DNA of 64,000 nt from Arthrobacter sp. NtRootA1 (GTDB lineage: Bacteria; Actinomycetota; Actinomycetes; Actinomycetales; Micrococcaceae). The position numbers and the translations under genes are program-made. The notes below the pieces were generated by a model. That model saw nothing but the letters and a program-made list of their open reading frames with translations, did not search any database and was not told the DNA's origin. The stretch spans positions 1,922,001 to 1,986,000 of the forward strand of contig NZ_AP024630.1 of assembly GCF_019976975.1 (NCBI RefSeq), written 5' to 3'. Shown here one piece after another: positions 18,584 to 28,122 of this stretch (position 1 is its first letter; the number at the start of each line of letters is the position of its first letter).

Positions 18584-20033
18584 TCCACGCGGATTTCTGA
18601 AAGTCCGGCAGCGCGAGACGCAGCCACGCCGTCCCGTTCCGGTCCGCATCATGGACTGGAAGGAAGTGTACGAAGCCCAGGAAAAGGGCGTCCTGAAGAG
18701 CCAGGCCGGCCGCTGCATGGACTGTGGCGTGCCGTTCTGCCACCAGGGCTGCCCGCTGGGCAACCTCATTCCTGAATGGAACGACCTCGTGTGGCGGGAC
18801 AAGGGCGAGGAAGCGATTGAGCGCCTCCACGCCACGAACAACTTCCCGGAGTTCACCGGCCGTCTGTGCCCGGCACCCTGCGAAGCGTCCTGCGTGCTTG
18901 GCATCAACCAGCCTGCTGTGACCATCAAGCAGGTTGAGGTTTCCATCATCGATGAAGCCTTCGACAACGACTGGGTCCACCCCCTTCCGCCGACGCGCCT
19001 CACAGGCAAGACGGTCGCCGTGGTGGGCTCCGGTCCTGCAGGTCTCGCAGTTGCCCAGCAGCTGACGCGCGTTGGTCACACAGTTGCCGTGTACGAACGC
19101 GACGACAAGATCGGCGGCCTGCTCCGCTACGGCATTCCCGACTTCAAGATGGAGAAGGACCAGGTTGACCGCCGCCTGGAGCAGATGAAGGCCGAAGGTA
19201 CCCGCTTCCGCACCGGCGTCGCAGTCGGTACGGACGTTACTTGGGAACAGCTGCGCCGCCGTTACGACGCCGTGGTGATTGCTACCGGGGCCACAGTTCC
19301 GCGCGATCTGCCCATTCCGGGCCGTGACCTCGAAGGCGTTCATTTCGCCATGGACTACCTCGTTCCTTCCAACCGCGTCGTGGCGGGGGAGAGCCCCGAA
19401 AATCACATCGACGCCCGGGGCAAGCACGTGGTCATTCTCGGTGGCGGCGATACCGGTGCAGACTGCATCGGTACAGCGCACCGTCACCAGGCCGCCTCGG
19501 TCACGACGCTCGCGATCGGCAAGCAGCCGCCTCTCGAGCGCGCAGGCCACCAGCCCTGGCCGACGTTCCCCACACTCTTCGAGGTCGCCAGCGCCCACGA
19601 AGAAGGTGGCGAACGCACGTACCTGGCGTCCACCGTGGAATTTGTTGGCGAGAATGGCAAGCTCACCGGAGTCAAGGTTGCCGAGACGGAATTCGTGGAT
19701 GGCAAGCGCCTCCCGAAGGCCGGCACCGAGCGGATCATTCCCGCCGACCTCGTCTTCCTGAGCCTGGGCTTCACCGGTGCTGAACCGGCCGGTATCACCG
19801 AGCAGGTCAGTGCAGAATTCGACGGTCGGGGCAACGTAGCCCGCGACGGCTACTACATGACGAACACCGAGGGTGTGTTTGTTGCCGGTGACGCCGGACG
19901 TGGCCAGTCCCTGATTGTGTGGGCCATTGCCGAAGGCCGTGCGTGCGCGGCGGCAGTGGACAAGTTCCTTATGGGAAGCACAATCCTTCCGGCACCGGTC
20001 GCCCCCACCGATCGGGCAATCGCGGTCTTATAG
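18576..20033 (+). CDS. gltD: glutamate synthase small subunit GltD
   Basis: GltD supplies electrons from NADPH to GltB through FAD and iron-sulfur clusters. The 485-residue protein has the N-terminal 4Fe-4S cysteine pattern ([17 protein letters not shown] and [12 protein letters not shown]), the FAD-binding Rossmann motif [17 protein letters not shown] near residue 146 and the NADPH-binding [17 protein letters not shown] near 285. The C-terminal FAD segment [19 protein letters not shown] is intact. The start is GTG at 18576, eight bases inside gltB, so the two subunits are translated together in equal amounts. Confidence 0.95.
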   Translation: MADPRGFLKVRQRETQPRRPVPVRIMDWKEVYEAQEKGVLKSQAGRCMDCGVPFCHQGCPLGNLIPEWNDLVWRDKGEEAIERLHATNNFPEFTGRLCPAPCEASCVLGINQPAVTIKQVEVSIIDEAFDNDWVHPLPPTRLTGKTVAVVGSGPAGLAVAQQLTRVGHTVAVYERDDKIGGLLRYGIPDFKMEKDQVDRRLEQMKAEGTRFRTGVAVGTDVTWEQLRRRYDAVVIATGATVPRDLPIPGRDLEGVHFAMDYLVPSNRVVAGESPENHIDARGKHVVILGGGDTGADCIGTAHRHQAASVTTLAIGKQPPLERAGHQPWPTFPTLFEVASAHEEGGERTYLASTVEFVGENGKLTGVKVAETEFVDGKRLPKAGTERIIPADLVFLSLGFTGAEPAGITEQVSAEFDGRGNVARDGYYMTNTEGVFVAGDAGRGQSLIVWAIAEGRACAAAVDKFLMGSTILPAPVAPTDRAIAVL

Positions 20034-20088
20034 CGCCGGTAGGAATGATCTTTAACTCAATCAGCAGCACACTACTTAGGGTAGGTAT

Positions 20089-21579
20089 ATGAGACGCGCG
20101 AAAATTGTGGCAACTTTCGGCCCGGCAATCTCCAGCTACGACAACACTCTCGCAGTGTTGGAAGCCGGCGTTGACGTTGCCCGCATGAACATGAGCCACG
20201 GCGACTACTCCGTGCACGACAACACCTACGAGAATGTCCGCAAGGCTGCGGCGCAGCTGCACAAGCCCGTGGCCATCATGGCTGACCTCCAGGGTCCCAA
20301 GATCCGCCTTGGCCGTTTTGTCGACGGCCCGCATGAGCTGGCTGTCGGCGACACATTCACCATCACCACCGAAGATGTCCCCGGCACCAAGGACATCTGC
20401 TCCACCACCCTGAAGAGCCTCACCGAAGACGTCAACGTGGGCGACGCCCTCCTGATCGACGACGGCAAGGTTGCACTTCGCGCCATTGAGGTAGACGACG
20501 TCAAGGTTGTCGCCACCGTTACCGTCGGCGGCAAGGTGTCCAACAACAAGGGCATCAACCTGCCCGGTGTCGCCGTCAACGTCCCCGCTCTGAGCGAAAA
20601 GGACGAGGATGACCTCCGTTGGGCCCTCAAGCGTGGCGCGGACCTGGTTGCCTTGTCCTTCGTCCGTGACGCCTCGGACATCAAGCGCGTCCACGAGATC
20701 ATGGACGAAGAAGGCCGCCGCGTTCCGGTGATCGCCAAGATCGAAAAGCCCCAGGCCGTGGACCAGCTTCACGAAATCATCGACGCGTTCGACGCCATCA
20801 TGGTTGCCCGTGGCGACCTCGGTGTTGAGCTCCCGCTCGAAGAGGTGCCGATCGTCCAGAAGCGCGCCATTGAACTGGCACGCCGCTGGGCCAAGCCGGT
20901 CATCGTGGCAACGCAGGTCCTGGAATCCATGATCGACAACCCGCGTCCGACGCGTGCCGAGGCTTCTGACTGCGCAAACGCAGTTCTCGACGGTGCCGAC
21001 GCAGTCATGCTGTCCGGCGAAACCTCCGTTGGCCAGTACCCCATCGAAACCGTCAAGGTCATGGCCCGGATCATCGAGTCCACCGAAGAACACGGCCTCG
21101 AGCGCGTCCCCCCGCTGGGCACCAAGCCCAAGACCCGTGGTGGCGCCATCACCCGTGCCGCCGTCGAAATCGCCGACCAGCTGGACGCAAAGTACATCTG
21201 TACCTTCACCCAGTCCGGTGACTCGGCACGCCGTTTGTCGCGCCTGCGTCCGGTCAAGCCGGTCTTCGCGTTCACGCCCGTTGAGCACGTATGGAACCAG
21301 TTGGCCCTCACCTGGGGTATCCAGCCGGTGCTGGTTCCCTCCGTGGGCCACACCGACGAAATGACCGCACAGGTGGACCGCAGCCTCCTGGACATGAAGA
21401 TCGTCGATGAAGGCGACCTCGTTGTCATCGCTGCCGGTTCCCCTCCAGGACAGGCCGGTTCCACGAACTCGCTGAAGGTCCATAAGGTGGGCGACCTCGC
21501 CGATACGTCCAAGGTTGATGCTTCGCGCAAGGAACCTGTGGGTCCGTGGCCCGAAAAGAAGAGCAAGACCAGGGACTAA
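20089..21579 (+). CDS. pyk: pyruvate kinase
   Basis: Pyruvate kinase transfers phosphate from phosphoenolpyruvate to ADP in the last step of glycolysis. The 496-residue protein has the N-terminal MRRAKIVATFGPAISSYD, the active-site signature IAKIEKPQAVDQLHEII with the catalytic lysine, MVARGDLGVELPLEEVPI and ATQVLESMI, then MLSGETSVGQYP. The C-terminal allosteric domain (about residues 350-475) is complete. A short charged tail ends GPWPEKKSKTRD. It has its own upstream gap of 55 bases after gltD, with TAGGGTAGG before the ATG as a possible ribosome binding site. Two hairpins close the unit. Confidence 0.95.
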   Translation: MRRAKIVATFGPAISSYDNTLAVLEAGVDVARMNMSHGDYSVHDNTYENVRKAAAQLHKPVAIMADLQGPKIRLGRFVDGPHELAVGDTFTITTEDVPGTKDICSTTLKSLTEDVNVGDALLIDDGKVALRAIEVDDVKVVATVTVGGKVSNNKGINLPGVAVNVPALSEKDEDDLRWALKRGADLVALSFVRDASDIKRVHEIMDEEGRRVPVIAKIEKPQAVDQLHEIIDAFDAIMVARGDLGVELPLEEVPIVQKRAIELARRWAKPVIVATQVLESMIDNPRPTRAEASDCANAVLDGADAVMLSGETSVGQYPIETVKVMARIIESTEEHGLERVPPLGTKPKTRGGAITRAAVEIADQLDAKYICTFTQSGDSARRLSRLRPVKPVFAFTPVEHVWNQLALTWGIQPVLVPSVGHTDEMTAQVDRSLLDMKIVDEGDLVVIAAGSPPGQAGSTNSLKVHKVGDLADTSKVDASRKEPVGPWPEKKSKTRD

Positions 21580-21592
21580 GTTCCTCGGTTTG

Positions 21593-21640
21593 AAAGCGGG
21601 CCCCGCCGTTTGGCGGGGCCCGCTTTGTTTTGGGTTGTTT
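21593..21640 (+). terminator. rho-independent terminator of pyk
   Basis: AAAGCGGGCCCCGCC (21593-21607) pairs perfectly with GGCGGGGCCCGCTTT (21612-21626) around a GTTT loop. The T-rich run GTTTTGGGTTGTTT follows. This is a textbook intrinsic terminator, 13 bases after the pyk stop. Confidence 0.9.
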
Positions 21641-21656
21641 CGTCACTTGGACGGGC

Positions 21657-21705
21657 ACGACGGCGGCCGGTCACCCTTCGCGCTTGGGTGACCGGCCGCC
21701 GTCGT
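21657..21705. terminator. second hairpin, between convergent pyk and the response regulator
   Basis: ACGACGGCGGCCGGTCACCC (21657-21676) is perfectly complementary to 21686-21705, with a nine-base loop. On the plus strand TTTATT follows; on the minus strand it lies 14 bases after the response-regulator stop. It can serve both convergent units, and mainly the minus-strand gene. Confidence 0.75.
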
Positions 21706-21718
21706 TTATTGCTTGGTG

Positions 21719-22324
21719 CTAGTTGACCTGGTTGATGATCGTTTCGGCAACTTCACGCATGCTCAGGCGACGGTCCATGGACGTCTTCTGGATCCAGCGG
21801 AAAGCTTCCGGCTCAGTCAGGCCCATCTTGGTGGTCAGGAGGCTCTTGGCGCGTTCTACGAGCTTGCGCGTGGCGAACTGCTCCTGAAGGTCTGAAACCT
21901 CGTTTTCGAGCGCCTTGATCTCCTCGTGGCGGGACAGAGCGATCTCAATGGCCGGGATGAGGTCAGCCGGCGTAAACGGCTTCACAACGTAGGCCATGGC
22001 ACCGGCGTCGCGGGCACGCTCCACGAGTTCCTTCTGGCTGAAAGCAGTCAACAGGACAACGGGGGCGATGCGGGCCTTGACGATCTTCTCTGCCGCTGAG
22101 ATGCCGTCCATAACGGGCATCTTCACATCCATGAGGACGAGGTCCGGCTTCAGCTCTTCGGCCAGCTGTACGGCCTTCTCGCCGTTATCTGCCTCGCCGA
22201 CGACGTCGTACCCTTCGCCCTTCAGGATCTCGATGATGTCCAAGCGGATGAGGGTCTCATCCTCGGCTACGACAACGCGTCGGGCCGGCTGGGCTGCGGG
22301 TGTGGACTCCGTCTGTTCGGTCAC
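21719..22324 (-). CDS. pdtaR: ANTAR-domain response regulator, PdtaR-like
   Basis: A 201-residue two-domain regulator. The receiver domain (about 16-130) has the acidic pocket in VVVAEDETLIR, the phospho-acceptor Asp in LVLMDVKMPVMDG, the Thr in LLTAFSQ and the Lys in VVKPF. The C-terminal ANTAR domain (about 145-200, with KSLLTTKMGLTEPEAFRWIQ) binds paired hexaloop hairpins in RNA and acts as an antiterminator. This is the layout of mycobacterial PdtaR (Rv1626), which works with the sensor PdtaS. The start is GTG at 22324, with AAGGAG five bases upstream. The cognate kinase gene is not in this window. Confidence 0.9.
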   Translation of the reverse strand: MTEQTESTPAAQPARRVVVAEDETLIRLDIIEILKGEGYDVVGEADNGEKAVQLAEELKPDLVLMDVKMPVMDGISAAEKIVKARIAPVVLLTAFSQKELVERARDAGAMAYVVKPFTPADLIPAIEIALSRHEEIKALENEVSDLQEQFATRKLVERAKSLLTTKMGLTEPEAFRWIQKTSMDRRLSMREVAETIINQVN

Positions 22325-22522
22325 GGGATCTCCTTGAAAAGGTTCGGCGGGTTCATGTCCATCTTAGTGTGGACCGCTGCGGCACATGATTTTGTTGCAC
22401 TCGCGCGCCCGGTTCTTTGATTTAGCCTATCTGCATGTAGAGTAGTTTCGCGTGCTGGGAACGGATCGCGTTGCTCACAGAAATGAGGGCAGTCAGCGAG
22501 AATTAACTTCCCGGTAATCCGC

Positions 22523-22604
22523 GCCCGAGTGGCGGAATTGGCAGACGCGCCGCACTCAAAATGCGGTATCGAAAGGTGTGTGGGTTCGAGTCCCACCTCG
22601 GGCA
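22523..22604 (+). tRNA. tRNA-Leu (anticodon CAA)
   Basis: The 82-base gene folds as a type II tRNA. The acceptor arms are GCCCGAG (22523-22529) and CTCGGGC (22597-22603) with discriminator A at 22604. The anticodon stem CCGCA/TGCGG encloses the loop CTCAAAA with anticodon CAA at 22557-22559, reading UUG. The T arm GTGGGTTCGAGTCCCAC is intact. CCA is not encoded, as is usual in many actinobacterial tRNA genes. The integrase gene starts 87 bases downstream, so the 3' end is the likely attachment site of the element. Confidence 0.97.
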
Positions 22605-22618
22605 CGATGTTGTCGCAG

Positions 22619-22643
22619 GTCAGGGGCCTATATGGCCCCTGAC
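22619..22643 (+). terminator. hairpin after tRNA-Leu
   Basis: GTCAGGGGCC (22619-22628) pairs with GGCCCCTGAC (22634-22643) around a TATAT loop, 14 bases after the tRNA. It can terminate the tRNA transcript and insulate the integrase gene. No U tract follows. Confidence 0.6.
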
Positions 22644-22672
22644 TGTTGACAAAACCCCCAAATCTGTTGACA
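22643..22672 (+). repeat. paired direct repeats upstream of the integrase gene
   Basis: CTGTTGACA occurs at 22643-22651 and again at 22664-22672, exactly 21 bases apart, i.e. two helical turns on the same DNA face. They lie between the tRNA 3' end and the integrase start. Candidate arm-type integrase or excisionase binding sites; each also contains TTGACA, but no matching -10 box was found at the right distance. Confidence 0.5.
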
Positions 22673-22690
22673 CGGAACTAGCATTTTTGT

Positions 22691-23821
22691 GTGGCTAGTA
22701 TCCGGAAACGCGTCAAAAAAGACGGCTCATCGTCGTTCATGGTGGTCTGGCGTGACCCCAAAATCCGGAAGCAACAGGGCATCACTGTCGACTCCGAGCA
22801 CGAGGCCGAAACTCTGAAGCGGTTGCTCGATGCGAACGGTCAATCCTTCGAAATTGCGCAGCAGGCACTCCTCGACAATTCGAAGCGCATCCCGACCGTG
22901 GCTGACGTCATTCAGGAGCACATCGACCTTCTGGTTCGACCGTCCAGCGGCACTGTGAAGACGTATCAGACCATGCTGGATCTCCATGTGAAACTCGTCA
23001 TCGGCCACGTCCCCGTCGACAAGCTCGACTACAGGATGATCGCCTACTGGGTGAAGTCGATGGTTGCCAAGGGACGCTCGCCGAAGACGATCAAGAACGT
23101 GCATGGCCTGATTTCTGCGTCGATGAACACGGCGGAGATGCTCGGCTACATCAACCGGAATCCGTGCAGGGGAGTCCAGTTGCCGAGCGTGGAGAAGGCC
23201 GAGGACGAGATGATGTTCCTCACCCATGCGGAGTTCGGTTTGATCATGGAGGGCATGGGGGAGCGGTATCGCGATTTCACGAACTTCCTCGTGATGACAG
23301 GAACACGGTTCGGGGAAGCCACGGCGTTGACTGTCGCTGATATTGACCTTCTCGGTAAACCGGCGACGGCGCGAATCAACAAGGCCTGGAAACGTGACGG
23401 GCGGAACCAGTTCTATATCGGGCCAACGAAGACAGGTGCCGGCAAACGAACGATCGGCCTGAACCCCGCGCTGGTGGACCTGCTGATTCCTTTGGTGGCA
23501 GGGCGTCCGAGCAAGGACCTGCTTTTCGCCACTCCCAAGGGGGAGCGAATCGTGCACAAGCTGTATTGGCACCACTACTGGGTACCTGCGGTGAAGGCTG
23601 CTCAGCTTCGCGGGCTCCGGAAGGAACCTCGCATTCACGACCTGCGGCATACGCATGCGTCGTGGTTGATCCAAGACGGGGTACCCATTTTTACGATTTC
23701 ACGACGGCTGGGGCACGCTTCCATCAAGACTACGGAGCAGGTCTACGGGCATCTCATGCCGGAGGCGCTGCAGGTTGGTGCCGACGCGACGGAACGGCAG
23801 GTTGCGGCGTTTATGCGCTGA
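22691..23821 (+). CDS. int: tyrosine recombinase (ICE integrase)
   Basis: This catalyses integration and excision of the element at tRNA-Leu. The 376-residue protein has an N-terminal arm-binding region (1-60), a SAM-like core-binding domain (about 65-165, with PTVADVIQEHIDLL) and the catalytic domain. The catalytic residues are visible: Arg206 in TGTRFGEATAL, Lys247 in PTKTGAG, His316 and Arg319 in HDLRHTHASW, His342 in LGHASIKTT and the nucleophile Tyr352 in EQVYGHL. All are present, so it should be active. The start is GTG at 22691. Its position 87 bases from the tRNA 3' end is typical of tRNA-targeting integrases. Confidence 0.93.
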   Translation: MASIRKRVKKDGSSSFMVVWRDPKIRKQQGITVDSEHEAETLKRLLDANGQSFEIAQQALLDNSKRIPTVADVIQEHIDLLVRPSSGTVKTYQTMLDLHVKLVIGHVPVDKLDYRMIAYWVKSMVAKGRSPKTIKNVHGLISASMNTAEMLGYINRNPCRGVQLPSVEKAEDEMMFLTHAEFGLIMEGMGERYRDFTNFLVMTGTRFGEATALTVADIDLLGKPATARINKAWKRDGRNQFYIGPTKTGAGKRTIGLNPALVDLLIPLVAGRPSKDLLFATPKGERIVHKLYWHHYWVPAVKAAQLRGLRKEPRIHDLRHTHASWLIQDGVPIFTISRRLGHASIKTTEQVYGHLMPEALQVGADATERQVAAFMR

Positions 23822-23836
23822 AGCCGCCCTGATCGC

Positions 23837-24103
23837 TCAGGAGACGAGACGGTTGCGAGCTCGTGTGCCGATGAGGCGGGTGCTGCTCGTACTGGCAGTG
23901 TGCGCCGAAGGTGACGGATGGGAATTAGGCAGGATCTCGCTGAGCCTGGCTATTTCTGCGATGTGTTCCGAGGTGAACACTATCTTGCCTTTGCCCCAGC
24001 AAGCGTGCGGGAAACGGCCTGCCGCCGCGCCATCACGCAGCCATCCTTCGCTGCAACGCATGAGAGCCGCAGCTTCAGCTGGTTCGAAGAACTCCAAGTC
24101 CAT
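23837..24103 (-). CDS. xis: small helix-turn-helix protein, probable excisionase
   Basis: From the ATG at 24103 the protein has 88 residues, beginning MDLEFFEPAEAAALMRCSE, followed by a winged-helix segment (WLRDGAAAGRFPHACWGKGK and the IVFTSEHIAEIARLSEI helix). This is the MerR/HTH_17 excisionase pattern: a pairing helix, a recognition helix and a basic wing. Upstream in-frame starts would add 29 poorly conserved residues. It is convergent with the integrase, with 15 bases between their stops. Role as directionality factor is inferred from fold type and position. Confidence 0.7.
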   Translation of the reverse strand: MDLEFFEPAEAAALMRCSEGWLRDGAAAGRFPHACWGKGKIVFTSEHIAEIARLSEILPNSHPSPSAHTASTSSTRLIGTRARNRLVS

Positions 24104-24432
24104 GTCGCTCCGATCTCGTCTTGTGCACCGGGAGTTCATTTCCATCCATGCGCGGAAGGACATGATGAGCATGCAAACGTTGGGTGACATCGCGCAGCTT
24201 GTCCGATGCCAGGCCTTACACTTCTCGCCTCGAGCAGGTCGAACAAAAGTAGCTTTGGAGCGTCAGCCGAGGCTCTCGCCTGGCTTCGCTGCTGATAGAG
24301 ACAACCAGCAGTACGTGAAACGCGTATGGATTCTGGGAGGTGGCTTATAGGGAGAGTTGTTGCACTGGCCGCGTTGAATGGCGAGCAGTATGGCCATGTG
24401 AAAAGCTAGCTTCGTCGAAGGGGAGTTCAATC
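24104..24432. other. non-coding gap before the giant nuclease-tailed gene
   Basis: About 330 bases lie between the xis start and the next plus-strand start. Reading frames here are shadows or short leaders. The gap must hold the divergent promoters of xis and of the downstream gene; I could not assign a clear -35/-10 pair. AAGGGGAG at 24417-24424 is the ribosome binding site of the downstream ATG. Confidence 0.5.
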
Positions 24433-27400
24433 ATGCAGGACAATGCTTTCACACAGGCCGAGGCTGCCGAGTTGCTGCAACAAATGGTGCAGGCGCCGGT
24501 CTCAACGACTCCACCTCAAGGCGGGGCCTGGGCAGACGTGGACGGTCCCTCGCTCTTGGCAGCGGCCAGCACTCTCCAGCTGATTCCCTCCAATGCCCAT
24601 TTTTTGACCCGCCTGCAACGACTGGCTGCGGCCGCGGCCCGCCTTCCGGAAAATCCGAGGGCTCGACGGCTCTCGTCGTCACTGATCAAAAAGTTGCTGG
24701 CGGACCCTTTCGTGTCCGGTTCTAGCGTGCTTTCCCAGGAAGACCCATATGAGGGCATCTACGTTGCAGAGGTCCCCTATACCGGCGGTCCTCGGCTGGT
24801 CATCGAAGGGATCTCTGAGGGCGCAGGGGCACGCATCTCGGCAGCCTTGCTTGCGGCGCTAAGCGGTTCGGTCCAAGGCGTGTTCCCAGAGGGCTATCTT
24901 GTCCGCGTCAAGGCTCTGGCCAGGTGCGTCCTTGACCTCAGCCATAGCCTCTGCGTTTCGGTGGGCCTGGAGCGTGGGTCCATAACACTGGATCGTGGTC
25001 GCGGGGTGACCGTTCCAAGCGCAGACGGGCTTGCTGTTCTGTCGGAAAACGTTCGGTTCGAAGCGAACCGGCTGTGGGCTAGTCTGCCCGACCATGTGCG
25101 CGAGTACCTCGACGACATGCTCGTTCAGGATGCAGCAGATTTGCCTGCCTGGCGTCAGGGGGAAGTGATTGACGATGCCATTATTCTCAAGCCGCTGATC
25201 AGATCCGGAAGCACCCTCGTCCTTGCCTCACCGGGGCATCTGATGGCCTGCCTGAACCATCACATCATCAGTGAGAGCCATGAATGGGGCTGCTCGGAGG
25301 ACTTGGCCGCGGCCCTGTGCGAGGTTACCGCGCACGGTGCCTGGTCGCTGCTATCCGGCATGTGTGACGAACCCCTGGGAGTGACCGAGTCGGGCCAAGG
25401 CTACATCCGGAGCGTCGGAATCTTCGACCAAGATAAGACACTCGACCTTATTTGCCTGGTGGATGATCTCACCGAATATGACAGGTTGACCATTTTTCAA
25501 CCGTGGAAGGCACCTGCCCTTTCCCAGCGGATCCACGAACTCTTCGCGGCCGGTGACTCCGCCCCGGAAAAGACCCTACGCATCGTGGTCTACCAAGGCG
25601 TGGGCAGGGACATGATGTTCGCGATCCCGAATTCCGATACCCCGGCACCGACGTTGTTCCTGCCATTTGATGATCTCGAAGTGATTCTCCAGAGCCCAGG
25701 AACTGACCGGATGACGCTCTGGTACTTCGCGGTTTCGTGGGATCGGCTAGAAAGGGAAGTCCGGGTGCTGCACTTCTCAGCCGTCGACGTGTACGCGTTC
25801 TACCGGGAACATGGCGACAGCTTCTACATTGACGATGGTCCCAGACCGGGAATGATCAGCTTCGATCCCGGTTATGGTCAGAAACTCCGGATCGACAATC
25901 ACACCAGAATCAATCGTCACTGGGTGATCGACCCCCAAGCCAGGGTCCTATCTGAGGCGTACGCAATCCATGGCCGCAGTTCATCACCAGTACATCTGGT
26001 TGTCGGATCCAACCGCTCCTCCATGATCGTCGATATGGGCGAAGTCCAGGTATGGGTTCGTCTTGCACGGACCAACAAACGCCACGGACCGGCCTCCACC
26101 TACGATCTCGGCCAGGCGGTGGCGTTCTGGGTATGGCAACTGCTCATGGCCAACCCGGGGTTGCTCGCACCGCGCTTCGTCGATGGCAGGGCCGTCGAAA
26201 TCGAAGTGAGCTTGCGCGAACCGGACAGTGAGGCCTCGGCCCCCGAGAAGCCGTGGATTTCGGTGGTCGAGGAGTCTTCAGGGCTTCTGAGGCTAAGTTT
26301 CGGGGAACCTCCACGGGCCGGCGAGAGTGCCCCCACGAACTACCTCGACCGGGAAATGGTGAAGTCGTTGCTCGAAGCCCTGGTGCCTGTGCAGGCGGGA
26401 GATCGGGCTGTGCGGGAGCAATTGCTGGAAGAAGTTGCTCCTGCTGGGCCCAAGCAGATGATCCATCTCTACGGTGCGGGGGCGGACGCGGTGGAACTCC
26501 CCGGCAGCTTACCTGAGGCGCGCCGACTGCAGTCCGCGCCGGTGGCCAGGCTGCTAGACAATCTGGGCGACTATTTGACGGGCGTTTTGGGGCTCGTGCC
26601 CGGTCCTGTTGACGTTGATCAACGCACACACTTTCTCAACGACACCGTGAACAGATGGTTGATGGATAACCTCCATGAAACCGTGGGCGATCTGAGCCCC
26701 GAGGGTCTGCTGGAGCGACTGATCACCTTAGATGAAGCTCTGGCTTCCGAAACGGCACGTGAGCCCGCGCAGTTACGTGCCCGCTTGGCATGCTTCGAAC
26801 CCCAGGATGGCCAAGTGCAGAAACACCAAAGCACAGCGGTGGCTTCATCCTTAGCAAGCCGGTTCATTATTGAATACGTCACAGCATTCACGCCTTCCGG
26901 GAACCTGCCACTGACCGGCGAGACCTACGACAATCTGTTGGCTCTGGGCAGCGAAATCATCAACAAGGGCATGCTCTCGGACGCCCTGCGGCACAACATC
27001 TCGGACGCCGAAATCGGAGTCCTGGAGTCCGGTCGGCTTGGAATTTCCAGGGACGAGGACCAGTATCACAGCGCCCTTACTCATTACGGAAACACCAGGG
27101 CCCATGATACGTTCACGGTTGCTGTCGGCGGTCTCCGGGAGGGTGGCGATGACAGCACGGATCCGCTGGAAGAGGCAGACGTCTTAGCGGAAGGTGAGTT
27201 CGGATTCAGTTACACCGACCTTGCCCAGGCATGTGGACAGATCATCGCGCTGGGGGATGCCGGTACTTTCAACGACGTGGTGGTGGTGCGAGAGGTTGAC
27301 GTTCGCCAGATACTGAAGTCAGAACTCGGTTGGGTCGACACGAAAGTAGAGTCCCTGCTGGCCGCCACCAGTTTGAGTCATACGGCCACCACTGCCGAGG

Positions 27401-28122
27401 AATACTGGAAAAACGGTACCCGCGTGTTTCCTTGGCGGTTCAACCGGGACCTTTCCTATCTCAGGCGCCCACTCCTGCGTCGAGTTTCATCTGGCGAGGC
27501 TGAGTTGGTTTCCGGGCGCCGGCGGCTCTGGCAGACAGCATCTTTTTGGCTCGAACAGTACAGGACCGGCAGGCTTCAGGCCAAGACCAAGCCCATGAAG
27601 GCGGCCCTAAACAAGATCAGAAGCGCTAAAGGTGCTTCTTTTGAGCTGACGGTCGCCGACAGGCTCAGGGCAGTCGGGCTCAGCGGTGTCAGGAGCCGGT
27701 TGAGCAAGATTGGCCGGCACGACTTCAGGAACATCGACGGCGCCGACCTGGGGGACATTGACGCTATCGGCGTCCATGAGCGGCGCCGGAAAATCTACGT
27801 CGTCGAGGCCAAAGACTTCGAAGTCGCACGGACTCCTGCCGAACTCGCCAATGAAATCGACAATTTACTGCTGTCCGACAAAGCAGCGGTCAAGCGGCTT
27901 GCGTTGCGCGCGGACTGGGTCCGGCGGCACATCCCGACAACCCTCACCCAACTGGGCATAACGGTGCAGAAGGGCAGTTGGACTGTGGCCCCGCTGGTCA
28001 TCGTTGATGAACGTCTGTTGTCAGCTCGGCTCTCAAACGCTGAATTTCCGATATTGAGCCTCTCAGAAGTGGAGGCTTACCTGAGCGGCAGCAATGACCG
28101 GCCCGCGCGACGCACCCGGTGA
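24433..28122 (+). CDS. 1229-residue protein with C-terminal PD-(D/E)xK nuclease motif, unknown function
   Basis: I do not recognise the bulk of this protein. The C-terminal 170 residues look like a restriction-endonuclease fold: a leading helix (SAKGASFELTVADRLRAVG), then GADLGDIDAIGV (Asp1108 and Asp1110) and the strand IYVVEAKD (Glu1125, Lys1127), i.e. the D...ExK pattern. The first 1050 residues show no P-loop, helicase or methylase motif by eye, no signal peptide and no membrane segment. ATG 24433 is preceded by AAGGGGAG; a start 93 bases upstream has no ribosome binding site. It stands alone beside int/xis, a common place for cargo defence genes. A single-gene anti-phage nuclease is plausible but unproven. 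Confidence 0.6.
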   Translation: MQDNAFTQAEAAELLQQMVQAPVSTTPPQGGAWADVDGPSLLAAASTLQLIPSNAHFLTRLQRLAAAAARLPENPRARRLSSSLIKKLLADPFVSGSSVLSQEDPYEGIYVAEVPYTGGPRLVIEGISEGAGARISAALLAALSGSVQGVFPEGYLVRVKALARCVLDLSHSLCVSVGLERGSITLDRGRGVTVPSADGLAVLSENVRFEANRLWASLPDHVREYLDDMLVQDAADLPAWRQGEVIDDAIILKPLIRSGSTLVLASPGHLMACLNHHIISESHEWGCSEDLAAALCEVTAHGAWSLLSGMCDEPLGVTESGQGYIRSVGIFDQDKTLDLICLVDDLTEYDRLTIFQPWKAPALSQRIHELFAAGDSAPEKTLRIVVYQGVGRDMMFAIPNSDTPAPTLFLPFDDLEVILQSPGTDRMTLWYFAVSWDRLEREVRVLHFSAVDVYAFYREHGDSFYIDDGPRPGMISFDPGYGQKLRIDNHTRINRHWVIDPQARVLSEAYAIHGRSSSPVHLVVGSNRSSMIVDMGEVQVWVRLARTNKRHGPASTYDLGQAVAFWVWQLLMANPGLLAPRFVDGRAVEIEVSLREPDSEASAPEKPWISVVEESSGLLRLSFGEPPRAGESAPTNYLDREMVKSLLEALVPVQAGDRAVREQLLEEVAPAGPKQMIHLYGAGADAVELPGSLPEARRLQSAPVARLLDNLGDYLTGVLGLVPGPVDVDQRTHFLNDTVNRWLMDNLHETVGDLSPEGLLERLITLDEALASETAREPAQLRARLACFEPQDGQVQKHQSTAVASSLASRFIIEYVTAFTPSGNLPLTGETYDNLLALGSEIINKGMLSDALRHNISDAEIGVLESGRLGISRDEDQYHSALTHYGNTRAHDTFTVAVGGLREGGDDSTDPLEEADVLAEGEFGFSYTDLAQACGQIIALGDAGTFNDVVVVREVDVRQILKSELGWVDTKVESLLAATSLSHTATTAEEYWKNGTRVFPWRFNRDLSYLRRPLLRRVSSGEAELVSGRRRLWQTASFWLEQYRTGRLQAKTKPMKAALNKIRSAKGASFELTVADRLRAVGLSGVRSRLSKIGRHDFRNIDGADLGDIDAIGVHERRRKIYVVEAKDFEVARTPAELANEIDNLLLSDKAAVKRLALRADWVRRHIPTTLTQLGITVQKGSWTVAPLVIVDERLLSARLSNAEFPILSLSEVEAYLSGSNDRPARRTR

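Noticed and set aside
22646..22672. TTGACA hexamers as -35 boxes of the integrase promoter
   Set aside because: No -10 hexamer lies 16-19 bases downstream of either copy; the repeat spacing fits protein-binding sites better.
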